A stretch of 64,000 nucleotides of DNA from Nostoc sp. KVJ3 (lineage in GTDB: Bacteria > Cyanobacteriota > Cyanobacteriia > Cyanobacteriales > Nostocaceae), in the NCBI RefSeq assembly GCF_026127265.1, contig NZ_WWFG01000007.1, positions 57,668-121,667 on the forward strand, written 5' to 3'. The translations under genes and the position numbers were made by a program. Positions within the stretch are counted from its first letter, which is position 1; each line of letters opens with the position of its first letter. Below are positions 35,180-44,221 of the stretch, piece after piece. The notes below the pieces were generated by a model. That model saw only the letters and a program-made list of their open reading frames with translations, was not told the origin of the DNA and did no database searches.

Positions 35180-35763
35180 GCCGCGCTGATAGAACCCATT
35201 GCGATATTGATCAATGAGTCCGCGTAGGCGAAAGGGTCAACACTGGGCATCTGTGCAGATTCTTGGATTTTGGCCTTTAGTTCGTCTGGTAGCAGTTCGG
35301 GATTTTGAATGAAGTGTTGAGCTAGTACATTTTCAGCTATTAAAGTGCCAGCTGCTTTATTTTGTGCGCTGGTGACTATGGCTGCTACATCATCTACTGG
35401 TGAGGACTGCGATCGCTTCTGCTTGGGTGCGTAGGTCGGAGTAATTTGTTGAGTCTCCGAGACTGTCAAGCTAGTGGTAGGCGCTGGCTGTTCTTCCTCT
35501 TCAATTGGCCCAGATGGTTCAGGTACTGGATAGCCCTGCATCCTACCAGTCTGCTGTATATGCTCGTGTAGCGCGTCCATGTGCGCTATCTGGTCAGCAT
35601 ACAGATAAGCCTTTCCGCCTTCCTTCCAGGTTGTAATCCGCAGGTATCGTGTCCGAGCGTAGAAAGCATCACGCTCAATCCCATATTTTTTTTGTAATTC
35701 TAATGTGCGAATTTTAGAATTTTCTACATCATTTTGTAGGGTATCTGGTTGGGTGTCTGCCAT
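35176..35763 (-). CDS. Hypothetical protein with HTH-like N-terminus
   Basis: 195 residues. The first 70 look like a small DNA-binding domain (IRTLELQKKYGIERDAFYAR, then KAYLYADQIAHMDALHEHI). The middle is Pro/Gln-rich, the C-terminus helical (VDPFAYADSLINIAMGSISA). First gene of an operon with the AAA ATPase and the YdjM-like membrane protein. Confidence 0.65.
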   Translation of the reverse strand: MADTQPDTLQNDVENSKIRTLELQKKYGIERDAFYARTRYLRITTWKEGGKAYLYADQIAHMDALHEHIQQTGRMQGYPVPEPSGPIEEEEQPAPTTSLTVSETQQITPTYAPKQKRSQSSPVDDVAAIVTSAQNKAAGTLIAENVLAQHFIQNPELLPDELKAKIQESAQMPSVDPFAYADSLINIAMGSISAA

Positions 35764-35773
35764 AAGGAGTGGG

Positions 35774-35810
35774 TTGTATGCCAGTTTTTTAACTATTGTC
35801 GGGCATACAA
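35774..35810. promoter_or_regulatory. Inverted repeat upstream of the AAA operon
   Basis: TTGTATGCC (35774-35782) and GGGCATACAA (35801-35810) form a 9-bp inverted repeat about 10 bases before the operon start. Candidate operator, perhaps for the HTH-like first gene product. Confidence 0.5.
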
Positions 35811-35905
35811 TCCGGCAGACTGTACGGTAGGATTACGGGTTGTATTGTGAAGTTTTAGCAGACAAAGTACAACGTCACCTCTGCGGAAATCACAGTCTTA
35901 TAATT

Positions 35906-36130
35906 TCAATCATTACCGGAATTATCTGCATACACCTCGTATTTCCATTCAGCACATTCCAAATCAACTGAGAATGCTAAATCTTGTACCTGCTGACTGA
36001 GTTGCTTTACTTCCTCTGACTTTGCATCATACTTCTGTAAACTGGTTTCAGCCTCTTCAAATAGTGCCTTGAGTTCTGGATCTACAGGGTCTTTTAAATA
36101 CTGTTCAAATTCTTCAGGATTAATATTCAT
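35906..36130 (-). CDS. Small acidic helical protein
   Basis: 74 residues from MNINPEEFEQYLKD, acidic, with a coiled-coil-like middle (QKYDAKSEEVKQLSQQVQDL). It overlaps the end of the J-domain gene by 11 bases, so the two are probably co-translated. Function unknown. Confidence 0.6.
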   Translation of the reverse strand: MNINPEEFEQYLKDPVDPELKALFEEAETSLQKYDAKSEEVKQLSQQVQDLAFSVDLECAEWKYEVYADNSGND

Positions 36131-36734
36131 AGTTACCGCACTTGTAACCAGCTTGTTTTGCTTTCTCATAAGCAGCATTGATTACTGCCATCTTCTCAGA
36201 ATCAGGGGAGCTACCACCGTCTGGATGATACTTTCGTGCTAATTTACGGTAAGTAGCCTTTACCTCATCATCAGAGGCGCGAACATCAACGCCTAGCACT
36301 TCCCACCATTTCCTCTCGCTAGCTTGTGGTGGTAGTGCTTGATACCCAGCAAATGCTTGTTCAACACTACCCACTCCCCAGCGCTCCATTCCGCGCATAG
36401 CTGCAATGTGCAAGCCAATGGCTCGGAGGTTGTCTTTAACCTTGAGCCACTTGTCGCAACACAGCGCGTAGTTCTTCTTTTTGATTCGGAAGTAAACCGC
36501 AACTCCCGAATCGTCTGGCTCCGTAAAATTTGCATAAGGTAGACCATCTCGCCGTAGCTGTACGTTGCTGGAAATAACCACGGCGAATGCACCTAATAAT
36601 TCAAGCTCGTGAAGCAGTTGATCACGAGCAACTGCAAAGCTAACTTCAAATCGTGCCTCCATGCGTTTGTGTTGCGGGGTTCTGGGGTAGATGGTCGCCC
36701 AGGTGAGGGGATAAGCTGAAATGTTATTTATCAT
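36120..36734 (-). CDS. J-domain (DnaJ-type) protein with long N-terminal domain
   Basis: 204 residues from MINNISAYPLTW. A J-domain sits at the C-terminus (about 141-195): WWEVLGVDVRASDDEVKATY, then RKLARKYHPDGG with the HPD tripeptide that activates Hsp70. The N-terminal 130 residues are an unrecognised domain (MEARFEVSFAVARDQLLHEL; CCDKWLKVKDNLRAIGLHIA). The usual order puts the J-domain first, so this is an unusual plan. It may target DnaK to a plasmid-specific client such as a replication protein. Confidence 0.85.
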   Translation of the reverse strand: MINNISAYPLTWATIYPRTPQHKRMEARFEVSFAVARDQLLHELELLGAFAVVISSNVQLRRDGLPYANFTEPDDSGVAVYFRIKKKNYALCCDKWLKVKDNLRAIGLHIAAMRGMERWGVGSVEQAFAGYQALPPQASERKWWEVLGVDVRASDDEVKATYRKLARKYHPDGGSSPDSEKMAVINAAYEKAKQAGYKCGNYEY

Positions 36735-36827
36735 TGCTGCGTAGTTTACCGCCAACTCTTAGAGACGCTATGCGTAGCTTGCTTCGCCGTAGGAGTACGG
36801 CATCGCTCGTCACAAACATCTACGTCC

Positions 36828-37025
36828 CTAATTCTCTACCCAAGTCTGACAAATCGCAACTAAAGCTGAGGTGAGAGGCTTCCCCCTTTTTTTCGAGCGA
36901 ACGCGAGTAGCGTCTCGTAGAGAGGAAATTTCCAACTGTGGCTGTGGTTCATCGTCCCGCACAGCGCCGCAGTATGAACACTGGTTTGCTTTTAAACTGT
37001 GCGTTCGCGGACAACGATTTCGCAC
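36828..37025 (-). CDS. Possible small zinc-finger protein
   Basis: 65 residues, GTG start. RCPRTHSLKANQCSYCGAV could bind zinc by one C, one H and a CxxC pair. The second half includes LRDATRVRSKK, which comes from a Nostoc-type dispersed repeat. No good ribosome-binding site, so the call is weak. Confidence 0.35.
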   Translation of the reverse strand: MRNRCPRTHSLKANQCSYCGAVRDDEPQPQLEISSLRDATRVRSKKRGKPLTSALVAICQTWVEN

Positions 37026-37151
37026 TGCACGTCTCTATAGTATTAATGACTTTAGTCATCTTTAAATGGTGACTTTGTATACAGGCGTATGCCTGGTTAT
37101 GACGAGTAAATTAAGAATATACAAATTAAGTGATGTAAGGCAAAAAGATAT

Positions 37152-37433
37152 ATGAACCGCTTAAAATCTATTCTTCTTGGTGGCTTACTAGCAGCTGCTT
37201 CAATTGCTGCTCTTTCCCAAAATGCTAATGCTGCTGAATTTAAATCTGAACACGATCATTTGAATCGGAATACTGTAGCTTTTAATAACAGCAAAGCCCA
37301 ACACGAACGCCAAGCTCGTGAACAACGCGCTCGTCAATTGCGTGAGCGTCAAGCTCGTGAATTCCGTCAGCGTCAAGCTCGTGAGCAACACGCTCGTGAA
37401 TTGCATCAGCGTCAAGCGAGGATTAATCACTAA
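37152..37433 (+). CDS. Secreted RQARE-repeat protein
   Basis: 93 residues. A signal peptide (ILLGGLLAAASIAALSQ, cleavage near NANAAEF) is followed by a highly charged repeat region (about 50-90): units such as RQAREQRARQLRE and RQAREFRQ, rich in R, Q and E. It would form a long charged helix outside the cytoplasm. Function unknown. A strong terminator follows, so it is a single-gene transcript. Confidence 0.75.
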   Translation: MNRLKSILLGGLLAAASIAALSQNANAAEFKSEHDHLNRNTVAFNNSKAQHERQAREQRARQLRERQAREFRQRQAREQHARELHQRQARINH

Positions 37434-37461
37434 GAAAAGAAATTTTCCTTCATATTACGTA

Positions 37462-37490
37462 GGAGAGTAGCAATACTCTCCTTTTTTTTT
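37462..37490 (+). terminator. Strong Rho-independent terminator
   Basis: GGAGAGTA-GCAA-TACTCTCC is a perfect 8-bp stem with a 4-nt loop, followed by nine T. It ends the RQARE-repeat gene and also separates it from parB on the other strand. Confidence 0.92.
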
Positions 37491-37519
37491 GCATAAATCT
37501 GCTCAAATTAATGCCCAAA

Positions 37520-38500
37520 TTATTTGACTTCGCTATCAGTATTCATTAATGCTTCCAACTGAGCTAACAACTTTTCTACTTTGGATTTTTTCTTTGGGTC
37601 GTCCCATATTTTCGCTTTCTTGAAGCGTTGGAAGGTATCATCAACGCGGTCTTTTATAGATTTTGATTCTGTTTGAGATGACGAATTTGATTTAGACTGC
37701 TGCTCTATTTCTTGAATCTTGCGCTTGATTTCGTTCAATGAGAAATTATAGGCGATCGCATCTAAGAGCAGTTGTTTTCGGGTTGACTCATTTTGGACTC
37801 GTGCGATCGCCTTTGCCTTGGTATATTCGATTTGCCCAGAACGCAGTACTTCTAGCACATCTAGGGGTAAATTGAGTAGTGGTAGGCGATTTTTGACAAA
37901 AGATTGCCAACTCATCTGTCCCAAAGACGCAAATAATTCTTCAATTATCTTGGTTTGGGGTTGAGACATAACGTTATGTCTCAGTTCGGAATTTTCATCA
38001 TAGCGATCGCAAACGTTTCTCATCCGGTTGAGATGACTAATTACTTCATCTCGTGTCATCTCTAACCGCAACACCAACAATTCCAGGATACCTTCAGTTT
38101 CTTCTAGGGGGTTAAGGTCTTCGCGTTGCAGGTTTTCAACGAGGCGCACTTGGTATGCTGTCGCATCGTCCATAACCCTTGAAATAATGAGAACCTCAGT
38201 TAATGCTGCCATTGATGCGGCTCTATAGCGTCGTTCCCCTGCGACTAATTCATAATCCCCACCAGGGAGCGGACGCACCAACAGAGGTTCGAGGATACCT
38301 AGCTCTTTAATTGAGCGTGATAGTTCTTCAAGCTTTTTAGGGTCGAAGTAGCGCCGGGGCTGTGAGGGAGGTAGTTTAATTAAGTTGATGGCAACAGTAT
38401 TTGGTGAATTAGCAGTACTTTGGGTTTGGTTAAAGCTTTCACCTAGTAGGGCAGCTACACCTTTTAACTGGCTGGTATAGGGTTGTTCTTTTTTGCTCAC
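37520..38500 (-). CDS. parB: Plasmid partition protein ParB
   Basis: 326 residues. Typical ParB/Spo0J N-terminal region: LPPSQPRRYFDPKKLEELS, the CTP-binding GERRYRAASMAAL, and LVENLQREDLNPLEETEG. An HTH region follows (EMTRDEVISHLNRMRNV), and the C-terminal part is helical and charged. It loads on parS sites and acts with ParA to segregate plasmid copies. It overlaps parA by 4 bases (ATGA). I did not find a sure parS. Confidence 0.95.
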   Translation of the reverse strand: MSKKEQPYTSQLKGVAALLGESFNQTQSTANSPNTVAINLIKLPPSQPRRYFDPKKLEELSRSIKELGILEPLLVRPLPGGDYELVAGERRYRAASMAALTEVLIISRVMDDATAYQVRLVENLQREDLNPLEETEGILELLVLRLEMTRDEVISHLNRMRNVCDRYDENSELRHNVMSQPQTKIIEELFASLGQMSWQSFVKNRLPLLNLPLDVLEVLRSGQIEYTKAKAIARVQNESTRKQLLLDAIAYNFSLNEIKRKIQEIEQQSKSNSSSQTESKSIKDRVDDTFQRFKKAKIWDDPKKKSKVEKLLAQLEALMNTDSEVK

Positions 38501-39264
38501 TGTAGTTTTTCTAAACTGAGGGCGATTTTTTTTAGTACAGCGACGGCAGGATGTTTGGGATTATATAGTGCTAAGGGTATACGTGCCTCACTTGCATCAG
38601 CAAAGGCAATAGATTTAGGAATGGGTTCGTAAACTGTGGCCAGGGGTGAAAGTTGTTCTGTAATAGCTTTCATGGTTCTGCTTTCTTGGGCAGTACGTGC
38701 ATCATACATTGTGGGGATGAAGCCAGCAATTGTAAGTGTTTTATTAGCACCTTTGCGGAGTGTAGCTACAGTTCTTAATAGTAAGTCAGTTCCTTGAAAA
38801 GATTTAAATTGGCACTGAATAGGTACTAAGACATGGGTTGCTGCTACTAAGCTAATCACACTGAGAATGCCTAAAGATGGCGGACAATCTATCAAAATAA
38901 AATCATAGTTGTCTAGGATGGGGGCAAGTGCATTTTTTAGGCGCATTTCCCGCATCAAGGCGGCAACCAGTTCTAGTTCAGCAGCACTTAAGTTGATGTT
39001 GGCTGGCACCAAACCCATGCTGTGAATAAGTTCAGGGTGAATTGGTAATGGTTCTTCCCCCACCACTGCTTCATAGACAGTTTTGGCGGTAATGTCCGGT
39101 TCTAGCCCCATAAATGTAGTGAGTGACGCTTGGGGGTCAAGGTCTATCAGAAGAACGCGGTTTTTCTTTTTTTGAGCAAGGTGATAGCCCAAGTTCATAG
39201 TTAAACTTGTCTTTCCTACTCCCCCTGATTGATTAAATAGCGCAATAATACGGGTTTTGCTCAC
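38497..39264 (-). CDS. parA: Plasmid partition ATPase ParA
   Basis: 255 residues, type Ib size without an N-terminal HTH. Deviant Walker A: NQSGGVGKTSLTMNLGYH (about 11-28), Walker A' LLIDLDPQASLT, Walker B FILIDCPPSLGILS. It forms a nucleoid-bound gradient that moves ParB-bound plasmid. A palindrome (AATTACA-GT-TGTAATT) stands just upstream as a likely operator. Confidence 0.96.
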   Translation of the reverse strand: MSKTRIIALFNQSGGVGKTSLTMNLGYHLAQKKKNRVLLIDLDPQASLTTFMGLEPDITAKTVYEAVVGEEPLPIHPELIHSMGLVPANINLSAAELELVAALMREMRLKNALAPILDNYDFILIDCPPSLGILSVISLVAATHVLVPIQCQFKSFQGTDLLLRTVATLRKGANKTLTIAGFIPTMYDARTAQESRTMKAITEQLSPLATVYEPIPKSIAFADASEARIPLALYNPKHPAVAVLKKIALSLEKLQ

Positions 39265-39272
39265 AAGTGATA

Positions 39273-39288
39273 AATTACAGTTGTAATT
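39273..39288. promoter_or_regulatory. Palindromic operator ahead of parA
   Basis: AATTACA-GT-TGTAATT lies 9-24 bases upstream of the parA start codon. A natural position for autorepression of parAB. A parS role cannot be excluded. Confidence 0.6.
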
Positions 39289-39762
39289 AAAATGCCTCTA
39301 ATACAGGCAGATTGTAGCGCTAGGGCGAGGGTAATACAACTGGGGACAGTGAAAAATTTGGAGTGCGTTAGCATTTGTTGGGAAGACATTCGTTCAAGAT
39401 ATGCGAAATCACCCAATTAGCAGTTGTATAGTTTAGTTATGCCTTGACGGTTGCTATAAAATTGTCTGTTACAAACCATGAGCAATAACAAGAAACCTGA
39501 AAATTTTTTGGGGACGGCTATCGCAGAGGTGCTTTCGGTAATAGCGATTCCTTCACCTGACGGAGTAGTAGGAAGCGATCGCGCTTTTTAACTTGTCTAA
39601 CGTTAACTGTTTCGTAGAGGTGATACAGATGTGGGAATGTTGCAAGTGCCGAAGTGGTACTAAGTGTCAGAATCGATAAGATAAAAAATGCTAGATTCCT
39701 CAGAAAGAATCATCTACAAATTTTTTTAATATCCATCGGATCATAATTAGGAAAATAGCACT
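39289..39762. other. Intergenic region with two tiny frames
   Basis: A 37-codon frame (39478-39591, MSNNKKPENFLGTAIAEVLS...) and a 16-codon cysteine-rich frame near 39629 are visible on the plus strand, each following a start codon. They may be remnants of one gene broken by a HIP1-containing stretch. No firm gene call. Confidence 0.4.
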
Positions 39763-40905
39763 GTGTCTTTAGAAATTCAAGCAGATCAAGATAAAGTTTG
39801 GTTTAACTTGGGTCTTGAACTTTTAAACAAAAGATGTTTTGACGACGCTCTCGAAGCTTTTGAGCAAGCCAATGAACTAAAACCTGGCAATTATCAAGTC
39901 TGGGTTAATCAGGGTTTGACGTTGTTAAATTTGGGACGCTTTGATGAGGCTCTGGCTGCTTGCGATCAAGCGCTGGTATTCCAGCCGAACTCTCATGAAG
40001 CTTGGTGCAATCGAGGTATTGCTTTAAGGGTTTTAGGACGTAACTTGGAAGCGCTCGAAGCGTTTGATCAAGCCTTGAAACTCATACCTGATTTGCATGA
40101 AGCTTGGGAAAACCGAGGTATTACGTTATTAACTTTAGAGCGTTTTGAAGAGGCGCTTGCTAATCTCGACAATGCTGTTAGATTAAAATCTGATGACTCT
40201 GACGCTTGGTATTTTCGCAGCATTGCTTTATTAAATTTAGAACGCTATGAAGATGCTCTTGCTAGCACCGAGCAATCCCTGAAACTTAAAGGCGACTTGA
40301 GCGCAGCCTGGGAGAATCGGGGGTGTGCTTTGGATAATTTGGGGCGCTATGATGAAGCAATAGCTTCTTACGATCAAGCGATTGAATTTCAAAGAGATAA
40401 CTCTAATGCTTGGTATAACCGAGGTATTGTATTGATGACATTGGAACGCTTTGAAGAGGCGATCGCTTCCAACGAGCGTGCAATTGAATTCCAGCATGAT
40501 TTTCCCCAAGCTTGGTGTAACCTGGGTATTGCTTTAATGGATTTGGAGCGATTTGAAGAAGCGCTGACTAGCTTCGACCGCTCCCTTGAATTTCAAAGAG
40601 ATTTACCCCAAGCTTGGTATAACCGAGCCAATACACTGTTAACTCTCAAACGCTTTGAAGAGGCGATCGCCAGCTATGATAAATGTAACGAAATCTGTCC
40701 AGACGACTCCGCGACTTTTTATGGTAAGGCTTGCTGTTATGCCCAATTGCTTAATATAAAGCAAGCAATCTTTAACCTACAACAAGCTATCAATATGAGT
40801 CCTAACCAATACCAAGATATGGCGAAAAATGACTCAGATTTTGATAATATTCGTTCAGATGAACAATTTCAGGCGTTAATCACTCCTGGTTCGCTCATTT
40901 TATAG
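39763..40905 (+). CDS. Tetratricopeptide-repeat protein
   Basis: 380 residues, GTG start. It has about ten 34-residue TPR units; a clear one contains AWYNRGIVLMTLERFEEAIA. The repeats are very alike at the DNA level as well, showing recent expansion. TPR solenoids bind other proteins. No catalytic or membrane segment. It is followed by a receiver-domain gene on the same strand, and the two may be functionally linked. Confidence 0.9.
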   Translation: MSLEIQADQDKVWFNLGLELLNKRCFDDALEAFEQANELKPGNYQVWVNQGLTLLNLGRFDEALAACDQALVFQPNSHEAWCNRGIALRVLGRNLEALEAFDQALKLIPDLHEAWENRGITLLTLERFEEALANLDNAVRLKSDDSDAWYFRSIALLNLERYEDALASTEQSLKLKGDLSAAWENRGCALDNLGRYDEAIASYDQAIEFQRDNSNAWYNRGIVLMTLERFEEAIASNERAIEFQHDFPQAWCNLGIALMDLERFEEALTSFDRSLEFQRDLPQAWYNRANTLLTLKRFEEAIASYDKCNEICPDDSATFYGKACCYAQLLNIKQAIFNLQQAINMSPNQYQDMAKNDSDFDNIRSDEQFQALITPGSLIL

Positions 40906-41159
40906 CCGGTTAGAAAAAAGACGGAACGGAAAAATAGAGGTTACAGCGTTTGTACCAGATGGCGAACCGTGATTGTCGGCGCTTTACGATGGTCGCTCCG
41001 CGAACCGCCGCAGGCATCGCCAGCGTTGTGAATTAATCTTGGGTATTGCTTCACCGCTTGTCACCATCCAAAAATCTGATTTCTCCCAAACCCTTATTCT
41101 TACGTTATTTATCAATTTCTCTAACTTCAAAAAAAAGGGCGAACTTCGAGTAATAAATT

Positions 41160-41582
41160 ATGACTTCTCATAATATTCTGGTTATTGAAGATTCCAAAGA
41201 TATGAAATGGTTGTTTGAGGGCTTTTTTAATTTACTGCCTGCACACCACTTTGAGATGTACATTTATAATGGACGTGATGCTTTAAAATTCGTCAAATCT
41301 CACAGAGTTAGCATCATCTTGATTGATTTTCCAGTTCTGGGTGCTTGGGAGTTTTTTGAGTACGTTCAAGCTCATCCGACATTAAGATTTGTTCCCCTTG
41401 TAGTTATGTCGGGGGCAAAAAAACATTTTATCGATGAATTTCCAAAGCCTTTTGAATATTTTGAAAATTGTAAAAAACCATTTAGACCAGTAGAACTTAA
41501 ACAGGCAGTCCGTTCCGCGATTAACAAAGCAAAATTGCACTATCTGCAAGAAAAAAGCCACATCCTTGGTGATATTAGTTAG
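41160..41582 (+). CDS. Single-domain response regulator receiver
   Basis: 140 residues. ILVIEDSKDMKWLFEGFF has the acidic pair, SIILIDFPVLGAWEFFEYVQ the phosphorylated aspartate (about 57), VPLVVMSGAKK the switch serine and CKKPFRPVELKQAV the conserved lysine-proline. No output domain, so it works by protein contact, perhaps in a phosphorelay. No kinase gene is in the window. Confidence 0.85.
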   Translation: MTSHNILVIEDSKDMKWLFEGFFNLLPAHHFEMYIYNGRDALKFVKSHRVSIILIDFPVLGAWEFFEYVQAHPTLRFVPLVVMSGAKKHFIDEFPKPFEYFENCKKPFRPVELKQAVRSAINKAKLHYLQEKSHILGDIS

Positions 41583-41670
41583 ACAAGCACGGATTCCTCA
41601 TTTTGCAGACTTGGTGTATTCTATGCCTGAAAGCATTCTATCTCCATTGATGCTCCCACGGCGATGACGC

Positions 41671-41697
41671 AAAAAACCCCGGTGTTAAGTACCGAGG
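41671..41697 (-). terminator. Terminator on the minus strand
   Basis: CCTCGGT/ACCGGGG (one G-T pair) around ACTTAAC, then six T on the minus strand. It probably ends the transcript of the small minus-strand genes upstream (41986-44784). It lies inside an 80-codon frame, which argues against that frame being a gene. Confidence 0.65.
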
Positions 41698-41985
41698 TGA
41701 CAAGTCTGAATGACGATGAGATATAGCGATACAGAAGTCTAAAAATCTTAGCTAACACCAAAGGCAACCAAAACAATAGCAGAACAAAAAGGCGATGCCA
41801 ACGTATGTAAACTACGTACTGGGTCGCCTTTTCCTCTAAGAAACTGATCTCTTCCCCCACCACTCTGATTCAGCCTGTGGTTCTGGTGCTTAAGCACCAC
41901 ACTTAAGCACTAGCTGAACATCAAAAGGCGATCGCATCCCCAAACCGCGTAGGCGCAGCCCGTCGTAGACATCGCCATGCATCCT

Positions 41986-42189
41986 CTAAGAAAAATTACT
42001 ACTTCTTACCTGTTCCAGAAAGTTAGGCAATGAGGACTTCAAAGAACTATCTACCGCAATTTCCCTGTTTTTCACCTTGTGAAAGATGATTTTGGTTGTT
42101 TCAACAGCCTCATCAAATGAGCAATCAAGCTGTTCTTGAACAATAAAGACTAACTTGGTTGCATTATCTAAAAGTTCATCACTATACAT
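41986..42189 (-). CDS. Small hypothetical protein
   Basis: 67 residues, helical: ELLDNATKLVFIVQEQLDC and FDEAVETTKIIFHKVKNRE. Function unknown. It lies between two copies of the 11-bp word (41982 and 42224), downstream of a gene split by an IS element on the same strand. Confidence 0.55.
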   Translation of the reverse strand: MYSDELLDNATKLVFIVQEQLDCSFDEAVETTKIIFHKVKNREIAVDSSLKSSLPNFLEQVRSSNFS

Positions 42190-42293
42190 CTGGTTTTTCC
42201 TCTAGTTGAGTGCTTTAGCGATATCCTCTAAGAATGACATTCATCACCATTTTCGTCTTGCGGTGGTGGCTGAAGAATATTACTAAACGCTGG

Positions 42294-44221
42294 GGGAGCA
42301 ATGCGATTTTGTGAGGTCTGGTCAAAAACCAGCGATCGCTAAAAATTATATTTAAGTACAAGGTGATTTTATTTGCAAATACAATACTGACTTACACAAA
42401 AATTCATCTTGATGAGATATCTCAAAAAGATTGCTAGCAAGTCATTTGACGATTATTTCTGAAAATATCTGCAATCAGCCTTTTATACTTAGTATCAATT
42501 ATGCTAAAAAATAAATTAAAGACAAGACTAAAGTATAAAATTTATCAAGCAGTTTGGGATTTGATAAAGGAATTAAAGATAGAACCACAAAAATTATCCC
42601 AACTTCCAGCTATCCATTGACAACGCAGATGTAAGATAATTTCTGCATTTTCTTTCAACCAAAATTTACTGTTACCCTTGATTCTTAAGTTGACAACTTG
42701 ACGGATTAAACTCTCAATTGCCCCACTACCTATTGGTAGTTTTTGGTCTAGTATCTTAGCGTAATTTAAACGCCTTTCACGATAAGCACGTAAAAGATAA
42801 TTTCTCTGTACTACCATCGTTTTACAACGTTCTCCCGTAGCTTCAAAGATAAATTCATCCATCTGCCTAATTATGGTCATTGCATTACTTTTTTTTAAAG
42901 TTCTCCGTGCTTTTTTAAACCAATTATTCCGCTCTTTATCATCATTAAAAGCTACATCAGCAAATTTATGTAGTCGCTCAGTAACATGGTAAAAATCAAA
43001 TAATTGATAAGTGGCATTGGGAGATTTCAATTTCTTTAAAAGGGGAGGGATATGTTTCCAAATCCATCCAGCACCGTCAGCAATTAATAAAACTTGTTTT
43101 GCTTGACTAATTCCTAAACTAATCAGATGCATTTCTAATATTGGTAAAAATCCCTTATAATCTTCATACGTACCATCGTTGATAATAGGGATGTCCTTAG
43201 TTTTTACTTTTTTTCCCTGTTCATCAACCACATAAATTGTTACTAATTTTGGCTCAACCCATTCTCCTATAAAGCCATGCTTGTTTGTTTTGGGATTTTT
43301 TCTACCTTTTTTATTAATCCTAATTCTACTCCTGCCACCATCTACAGCAATTACAACTCTCTGGTCTTTAAGTATATTTCCATCAAGTAATTTACCTTGC
43401 TGCAAGTTAGATATTTTAGCTTGACGTAAATCAATGCCAATTTGGCCAAATTTATATGTTAATCGCTCAATCCGTTTTAAACTAATATTAATTCCCCAAC
43501 TGATGAGAATTGTATGTGAAGCTTCAAAGGAACTAGCAATCGCGCCATATTGAGCTATAGTTGTCCAAACAGCAGGGGTCAAACCTTCTGACAAACCCAA
43601 CCATTTTAAAAAGGGACAACATCCTTGATTGTAAATTTTACTTTTGGTCTTTGCTTTTGACTTTTTTCTTACCATATATGGTAGTTTTAGAGTAACTAAA
43701 ACATTCCCAACTGTTAATATCTGCCATTTTCTATAACCGTGTCTTTGCGTCTTGCCATCCTCACAATTTCTTGTTTGAATAATCGCAGTTTGATTAGCTA
43801 ACTGAGATTGGGAAAGATTATACAACAAGATGGCAATACATTGACCAGCTAAAATAAGTGCAACTTCTCTAATCTTTTCTTCTCTCTGTTTAAAAATTTG
43901 CCCATTCCATTCATTGATATTCGTCAATTCTAAAGATTTTATAACTTCCAAAGAAAAATCTGATAATGATTTACTTAAATCTAACGTTGCATATATATTT
44001 TTTTCCATTAAGGTAGATAATCCTTATCACAAAACTATTGCTACTTGAGAATCTTACCTTTTTTTATTGTCAGAAAAAGAAACTGAAAACTCGTTGTGAA
44101 TCAGATCATCATTATTACAGTATAAATACTATTTATTCGGTATAAATATATTTCAATCACTGAAAAAAGGATTTAGCGATCGCACCTTTTTTGGCTGACC
44201 TCACAAAATCGCATTGCTCCC
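42294..44221 (-). mobile_element. ISKra4-like insertion sequence with perfect 9-bp target duplication
   Basis: 1928 bp. The ends match over about 25 bp as inverted repeats beginning GGGAGCAATGCGATTTTGTG. The host sequence AAACGCTGG is duplicated on both sides (42285-42293 and 44222-44230). It encodes one transposase. All parts look intact. Confidence 0.88.
42545..44008 (-). CDS. Transposase, ISKra4-like
   Basis: 487 residues. VVIAVDGGRSRIRI holds the first catalytic aspartate, VLLIADGAGWIWKHIP the second, and LPIGSGAIESLIRQVVNLR the glutamate, a pattern of ISKra4-like transposases (ISLre2 is the alternative). A cysteine-bearing basic region (RKKSKAKTKSKIYNQGCCPF) comes before. Full length, apparently active. 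Confidence 0.85.
   Translation of the reverse strand: MEKNIYATLDLSKSLSDFSLEVIKSLELTNINEWNGQIFKQREEKIREVALILAGQCIAILLYNLSQSQLANQTAIIQTRNCEDGKTQRHGYRKWQILTVGNVLVTLKLPYMVRKKSKAKTKSKIYNQGCCPFLKWLGLSEGLTPAVWTTIAQYGAIASSFEASHTILISWGINISLKRIERLTYKFGQIGIDLRQAKISNLQQGKLLDGNILKDQRVVIAVDGGRSRIRINKKGRKNPKTNKHGFIGEWVEPKLVTIYVVDEQGKKVKTKDIPIINDGTYEDYKGFLPILEMHLISLGISQAKQVLLIADGAGWIWKHIPPLLKKLKSPNATYQLFDFYHVTERLHKFADVAFNDDKERNNWFKKARRTLKKSNAMTIIRQMDEFIFEATGERCKTMVVQRNYLLRAYRERRLNYAKILDQKLPIGSGAIESLIRQVVNLRIKGNSKFWLKENAEIILHLRCQWIAGSWDNFCGSIFNSFIKSQTA

Noticed and set aside
41621..41863. 80-codon minus-strand frame with a hydrophobic middle
   Set aside because: A good minus-strand terminator lies inside it and its start region is just the dispersed word; not a likely gene.
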